A stretch of DNA of 17,911 nt from Sulfurimonas sp. (GTDB lineage: Bacteria > Campylobacterota > Campylobacteria > Campylobacterales > Sulfurimonadaceae). Numbering within the stretch: the first letter of the stretch is position 1; every line of letters begins with the position of its first letter. The notes under the pieces were generated by a model. It was not told where the DNA came from, made no database searches, and was given only the letters and a program-made list of their open reading frames with translations. This document shows positions 14,032 through 17,911 of this stretch, piece by piece. The DNA is taken from assembly GCA_027063295.1 (NCBI GenBank), contig JAMORZ010000020.1, forward strand, positions 1 to 17,911, read 5' to 3'. Both the position numbers and the translations under genes were made by a program.

Positions 14032-14653
14032 TCTTTTACCTATCTCAAAATATGGTTTTAAGTATATAGGTTATGCTTTTGGTGCTTTTTTTCTTTTTAT
14101 GCTTGTAGATGCAGAATTTTTAGCGTTTGTAGCATTTGTTTCTATGGTTGCAACTCTATATCTGTTTAGAAATCCAGAGCGTGAAAGTGTTGTGTTTGAG
14201 CAAGGGAGTGTAGTGAGTCCTGTGGATGGGATTGTAAAATCTATCGATGAGATTAAAAATGGTGAGTATGCTTATAAAGTTACGATTGCTACTAGATACA
14301 CTGATGTAGGAATACTCCGCACCCCTCTTGATGGAAAAGTTATCAGTAGTTTAGTTGTTCGTGGAACTAGACTCCCATGGTATGAGCCGTTGGCTCAAAA
14401 ACTCAATGAAGTGAGTGAAGTAGTTTTTCAAAATAAAGATGAAAAGCTTTTAAAAGTAGAACATAGAACAAATCGTAGTTGTATGCCTTTGGCACAAGAA
14501 CTTGTAACAGGTCAGGAGTTACGTCAAGGTGTTCGCTATGGTATGGCAGTTGATACTACTACAACACTTTATTTACCTCAAAACTTTAGACTTAACATTG
14601 CAAAAGGGCAGAGTGTTCAAGCTTCTCAAACTCTAGTTGGATATTTCTCGTAA
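14021..14653 (+). CDS. Phosphatidylserine decarboxylase-like protein lacking catalytic residues
   Basis: A 210-residue membrane-associated protein from ATG 14021 (GGTGGA at 14010-14015 upstream; an in-frame ATG at 14000 is less likely). Residues 13-48 hold one or two membrane segments, followed by the family mark LFRNPERE (48-55). SPVDGIV (66-72) matches the SPADG motif with Asp69 kept. The next motif, normally D-V-H-V-N-R-x-P, reads D-V-G-I-L-R-T-P (95-102), losing His. The autocleavage motif, normally F-G-S-R-V-D, reads Y-G-M-A-V-D (173-178), losing the Ser that forms the pyruvoyl group. The fold should be intact but decarboxylation should not be possible, so I call it a pseudoenzyme. It overlaps ftsH by 11 bases. 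Function unknown; a lipid-binding or FtsH-linked role is speculation. Confidence 0.75.
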   Translation: MRNNLLPISKYGFKYIGYAFGAFFLFMLVDAEFLAFVAFVSMVATLYLFRNPERESVVFEQGSVVSPVDGIVKSIDEIKNGEYAYKVTIATRYTDVGILRTPLDGKVISSLVVRGTRLPWYEPLAQKLNEVSEVVFQNKDEKLLKVEHRTNRSCMPLAQELVTGQELRQGVRYGMAVDTTTTLYLPQNFRLNIAKGQSVQASQTLVGYFS

Positions 14654-14663
14654 TCTTGATAGC

Positions 14664-16655
14664 ATGAAACTTGTAGTGTTAGTGCTTTACTCATTGTTGA
14701 TGTTAGGCTGTATGCCATCAACATCACCTGAGTATCAACAACACTACGATGAGAAAAATCTTTCTCGTTGGTTTCAAAGAGATGAAAAACTCCCCCTTAC
14801 AATTATTGCGACTGCATATATCGATCCAAAAACTTTAAAAACACCAGAGTATAAAAAGTATAAAAAACTACTCAAAGCTATTCAACAGCATCCATCCTTA
14901 CTGGGTAATAAGATCACATCAAAATTTAGTTCCATAGAGTTCGTAGATTTTAAAACAACTCAGAGTGCTCAAGATAAGTTTTCAGTAGCATACAGAATGA
15001 AGCATCATGATAAAGAGCAGTTAAACGATATCTTCTTAGATGGAGAAAATAAACCCTCTGCAGAACTCTTGATATATTTAAACTATGAGGAGTTACAAAA
15101 GGGATATCTAACTATTGAAGGGTATAAAACACTTCAAGAAACAGCCAAACAAAGAAATAGTTACTACTATGTTTTACGAAAAAAGAATTATGGTGCACTC
15201 TCATTAAAGGAGAAAAATCAAGCTCTTTTAGACTCTGTTAAAACAATACTGCAGCTTTCCATACCAACATATACCTCTGTTAACAGAAAAAAGTTTATCA
15301 AAAAGAGTGGGGTGTTGCGTTTTGTGCAACCAACACTAAAAGATACTTTTAGAGGGGAAGTGTGGGTGGAAGATCTTTTATCTCAGGTGAAAAAACAAGA
15401 GATTTTTGCTCATCGTATTTTATCTGATATAGTTATTGAGATGAATGTTTTTCAACTCGATCGCCTAGTTACTTTAACTAAAATTACTACTTATGTGGTG
15501 AGTGAAGATGAGAGGTATCTTTTAAGTGCTTCAACTGATGGCTCTTTGGAACTTTTTGATCTTTTAAGTGGCAAGAGTATTGTGCGATTTGACATAGGTA
15601 AAACTATCACTGCACTCGCTTTGAAAGGGGATGAAGCTTTTGTTGTTGATAAAGATAGTTTTTTAAGCCGTATAGACTTACAGAAAAAAAAGATCCTTTC
15701 TGTAATGGATCTTGGCAAGAAAGATATATACGATCTTCATATCGCTAAAGATACCCATCGGCTGTGGTGTAGATCAAAAAGAGAGATTTACTCTCTTGAT
15801 TTTACTACAAAACTTCATCAGCTTCACACACTCGATAGCGATATTGTGAGTATAGATATAGATGAATATTCTGGCATAATCGCAGTAGCTACAAAAGAGA
15901 GTTTTTATCTATGGGACCTTGCAACATCAAAACTTCTCTTTGAAAAAAAAAATCTTCATAATATTCAAGATATCAAGATAATGTTACAGCAACACTACAT
16001 AGCAGTTTTAAGTGATAATACAATTAGATTTTACCATTTAAAAGAGAAGCAGTTAAAGACTCTCTCTGAAAAGTTTGATGAATTTGATAGTTCGTTACTA
16101 ACTCTTAAAAAGTTTCAGTTTTTACAAAATAGTGAGCGGATAGTTACACTTGATGATGAAGCTCATCTTCGTTTGTGGAAAAGTGGTTTTTCAAAACAAA
16201 TCTTACAACAACTTCATGCTATATATGCATACGAATTATCTATCTTAAAAAGAAGAGGGTATATCTCTTATCCATATAAACAGCTTGTGATGAACTCTTC
16301 ATTTTTAAAAGAAGATTTTTTGACACTTTATAACTACAAATACCTAAAAGCAAAGAAAACTCCGCTCTCTTTAACACAAGTTGAAGAGCTTAGAACTGCT
16401 TTGGGTTATAACTATCTTGATCCTGTATTATTACAACATCTCAAAGGGTATAGATCGTTAAATGGTTTAAAAACTTACTATGATGGAGATGTATTTGTAA
16501 TACTTCCTAAAACAGAGTATAAATTAGATGAACTTTACTTCTCATCAGAGCTTTATTTGCAAGATATCGGTTATAAAAGAAAGATACTTCAGCCCTCTGT
16601 TGATTTAAAAGATCTCACCCCTTTGAGAAAAAGATTTAACACTGTTTTTGATTAA
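14664..16655 (+). CDS. Large lipoprotein with a WD40-like beta-propeller
   Basis: A 663-residue protein of unknown function. From ATG 14664 it opens with a short lipoprotein signal, hydrophobic residues 3-14 ending M-L-G-C with Cys16 as the lipidation site; a start nine codons upstream is possible but would lengthen the signal. Residues about 17-270 are a helical/mixed region without a family I recognise. From about 275 to 510 repeated segments such as RYLLSASTDGSLELFDLLSG, SGIIAVATKESFYLWDLATS and RIVTLDDEAHLRLWKSGFS are spaced about 40 residues apart and look like WD40-type blades. A C-terminal region (about 510-663) follows. No ribosome binding site is obvious; it starts ten bases after the Psd-like gene and ends ten bases from a convergent gene. 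It carries an A10 tract at 15943-15952. Confidence 0.75.
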   Translation: MKLVVLVLYSLLMLGCMPSTSPEYQQHYDEKNLSRWFQRDEKLPLTIIATAYIDPKTLKTPEYKKYKKLLKAIQQHPSLLGNKITSKFSSIEFVDFKTTQSAQDKFSVAYRMKHHDKEQLNDIFLDGENKPSAELLIYLNYEELQKGYLTIEGYKTLQETAKQRNSYYYVLRKKNYGALSLKEKNQALLDSVKTILQLSIPTYTSVNRKKFIKKSGVLRFVQPTLKDTFRGEVWVEDLLSQVKKQEIFAHRILSDIVIEMNVFQLDRLVTLTKITTYVVSEDERYLLSASTDGSLELFDLLSGKSIVRFDIGKTITALALKGDEAFVVDKDSFLSRIDLQKKKILSVMDLGKKDIYDLHIAKDTHRLWCRSKREIYSLDFTTKLHQLHTLDSDIVSIDIDEYSGIIAVATKESFYLWDLATSKLLFEKKNLHNIQDIKIMLQQHYIAVLSDNTIRFYHLKEKQLKTLSEKFDEFDSSLLTLKKFQFLQNSERIVTLDDEAHLRLWKSGFSKQILQQLHAIYAYELSILKRRGYISYPYKQLVMNSSFLKEDFLTLYNYKYLKAKKTPLSLTQVEELRTALGYNYLDPVLLQHLKGYRSLNGLKTYYDGDVFVILPKTEYKLDELYFSSELYLQDIGYKRKILQPSVDLKDLTPLRKRFNTVFD

Positions 16656-16665
16656 GACTTAGATT

Positions 16666-17911
16666 TTACTCTTTTGGATGTTGCTTTTTAAAAAGCAGCT
16701 TATCTGTGTCTATCTCAAAATCAAAATAATCTGAACTAAACTCATCTTCAATATACGCCAACTGGATCGATGCTCCTTCGTTGTTTTGTGCTTCAAGGTA
16801 GAGAAGACCAAGTGCATAACGACTCTCATAGAATGTTTTGTTTTTCATCTTAGAAAGCTCAAGCAGAGCGATCGCATTTTCATGGTGCCCAGCTGCTGTT
16901 GATGCTACTGCTCCTAAGAAAAGTGTGTAAGCATCGCGTACTTTCATATCATCTATGAGTGTATTGTAGAGTGTGTATGCTTCTTCAAAGTGTTTATCAA
17001 AAAGTGAAGCCATAGCAAGTGAGTTTACAAGTTCATGTGTATCACCTTGTGTTGTTTCAAGTTTCTTTTTGAGTCTCTCTCTAAGGTAGTAGAGTTGCCC
17101 TGTAAAAAGGTTGTGTTGAATATATAGATATCTAGTAATATATGGTCCATAGTAAAGATCTTCATAATTAAACTTTTGCTCTTTGAAGTATCGGATAATC
17201 TCTGCTGCATAGTGAGCTGATGAGAGATCATAATAGTGTGTATCTGTATAGAGAATGCGAGGAAGTATCTCATTTGGAAGCAAGATAGTAAGCTTTGTTG
17301 CAGCCTCTTTAGCTATTTGCATTTTATTGAGTTTTGAAGCGATGATAATATCTAACACAAGATATAAAGGGCGTTGTTTATAGTTTTTGTCAAGCCAGTT
17401 GATAGCTGAGAGGTAATTATTGTCAGTAAGATACATAAGTGTGTTGTAAAGATCGAGTTGTTCACTTTCATCTTCATTGAGCAACGAGTCTTTGATAACT
17501 GATTTGAGTTTGCGTATATCTTTGTTGATAAGCTCTCCAGTCATAACTGCATAGATACCAGAGAGATAGTTTTTTGCATCGAGGTGGTAGGAGCGTAAAA
17601 AGTGTTTATGTGCTAAGGTGGTATTACCAAGTTGTGCATATGTTAGTGCAAGATTGTAGTGTAAGATAGAGTGTCTTGGTTGGATCTTTATAAGTTCTTG
17701 AAGATCTCTGTTAGCTTCACGGATATGAAATGCAAGTGCTTTTTTGATCGCCTGAGTGATCCCGTAGTTTACACCTGAACTTGATACACTACGTTTGAGA
17801 TATCTTTTTGCTGAGTCTATATTATCTATGAAGATATTTGCATTTCCTTTACGGATGTAGCTGATTGTTTGGTTTGCATTGTAGATTTTATATGGTGAGA
17901 AGTAGAAGATC
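16666..17911 (-). CDS. TPR-repeat protein, 5' end outside the window
   Basis: The frame is open from the right edge to TAA at 16666-16668, giving at least 414 residues; a Met at 17544 is internal, because the codons upstream of it encode clear repeat sequence. HSILHYNLALTYAQLGNTTL (encoded around 17610-17670) followed by AHKHFLRSYHLD is a classic tetratricopeptide repeat with G8, A20 and P32-type positions, and further helical pairs follow (for example EEAYTLYNTLIDD and YALGLLYLEAQNNEGASIQL). Such repeats form protein-binding solenoids; no enzymatic domain is visible. The stop lies ten bases from the lipoprotein stop. The missing start may carry a signal peptide or anchor. Partner unknown. 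Confidence 0.8.
   Translation of the reverse strand, partial: IFYFSPYKIYNANQTISYIRKGNANIFIDNIDSAKRYLKRSVSSSGVNYGITQAIKKALAFHIREANRDLQELIKIQPRHSILHYNLALTYAQLGNTTLAHKHFLRSYHLDAKNYLSGIYAVMTGELINKDIRKLKSVIKDSLLNEDESEQLDLYNTLMYLTDNNYLSAINWLDKNYKQRPLYLVLDIIIASKLNKMQIAKEAATKLTILLPNEILPRILYTDTHYYDLSSAHYAAEIIRYFKEQKFNYEDLYYGPYITRYLYIQHNLFTGQLYYLRERLKKKLETTQGDTHELVNSLAMASLFDKHFEEAYTLYNTLIDDMKVRDAYTLFLGAVASTAAGHHENAIALLELSKMKNKTFYESRYALGLLYLEAQNNEGASIQLAYIEDEFSSDYFDFEIDTDKLLFKKQHPKE
16682..16697. repeat. Perfect 16-base palindrome at a convergent gene end
   Basis: TGCTTTTTAAAAAGCA reads the same on both strands. It lies inside the last codons of the TPR gene, 27 bases past the lipoprotein stop. It is followed by no T-run on the plus strand, so a terminator role for the lipoprotein operon is possible but weak. 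Confidence 0.3.

Overview
The window looks like a chromosomal segment of a Campylobacterota (epsilonproteobacterial) bacterium, most like the free-living Sulfurimonas/Sulfurovum group. The evidence is low GC, tightly packed genes, TATAAT-type -10 boxes without clear -35 boxes, and gene neighbourhoods known from this phylum: panB-ruvB, a heptosyltransferase next to an LpxL/HtrB acyltransferase, and cheY-prmA-ftsH. The species cannot be named from sequence alone. No rRNA, tRNA, CRISPR array, insertion sequence or prophage was seen.

Layout. Bases 1-470 hold a small type II toxin-antitoxin locus whose ParE-like toxin is cut by an in-frame stop. Bases 470-690 are a decayed spacer. Bases 690-1992 hold a GNAT acetyltransferase overlapping an exported phytase-like beta-propeller protein. 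Convergent to these is a minus-strand pair, a solitary HPt phosphotransfer protein followed by trpA. Diverging from it is panB-ruvB-AI-2E-type permease, which runs into the minus-strand waaC-lpxL lipid A/core pair. From 8023 all genes are on the plus strand: a membrane-anchored coiled-coil protein, a PDC/Cache sensor membrane protein, hisH-hisA, and a long cluster cheY-prmA-ftsH-Psd-like-lipoprotein. The right end is a minus-strand TPR protein that runs off the window.

How the genes work together. Most genes are housekeeping: tryptophan, pantothenate and histidine synthesis, Holliday junction migration, lipooligosaccharide synthesis, ribosomal L11 methylation and membrane proteolysis. Signalling parts (HPt, CheY, PDC sensor) are threaded among metabolic genes rather than grouped, which is usual for this phylum.

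Less ordinary points are: a phosphatidylserine-decarboxylase-like protein that has lost the catalytic His and the self-cleaving Ser; a propeller lipoprotein where H. pylori has pssA near ftsH; a PDC domain with no membrane segment in front of it; interleaved divergent promoters at waaC that may give a leaderless mRNA; and intrinsic terminators buried in the 3' ends of opposing genes. I see no convincing wholly new defence or mobile system. The best candidates for undescribed biology are the ftsH-linked pseudoenzyme plus lipoprotein and the PDC membrane protein.
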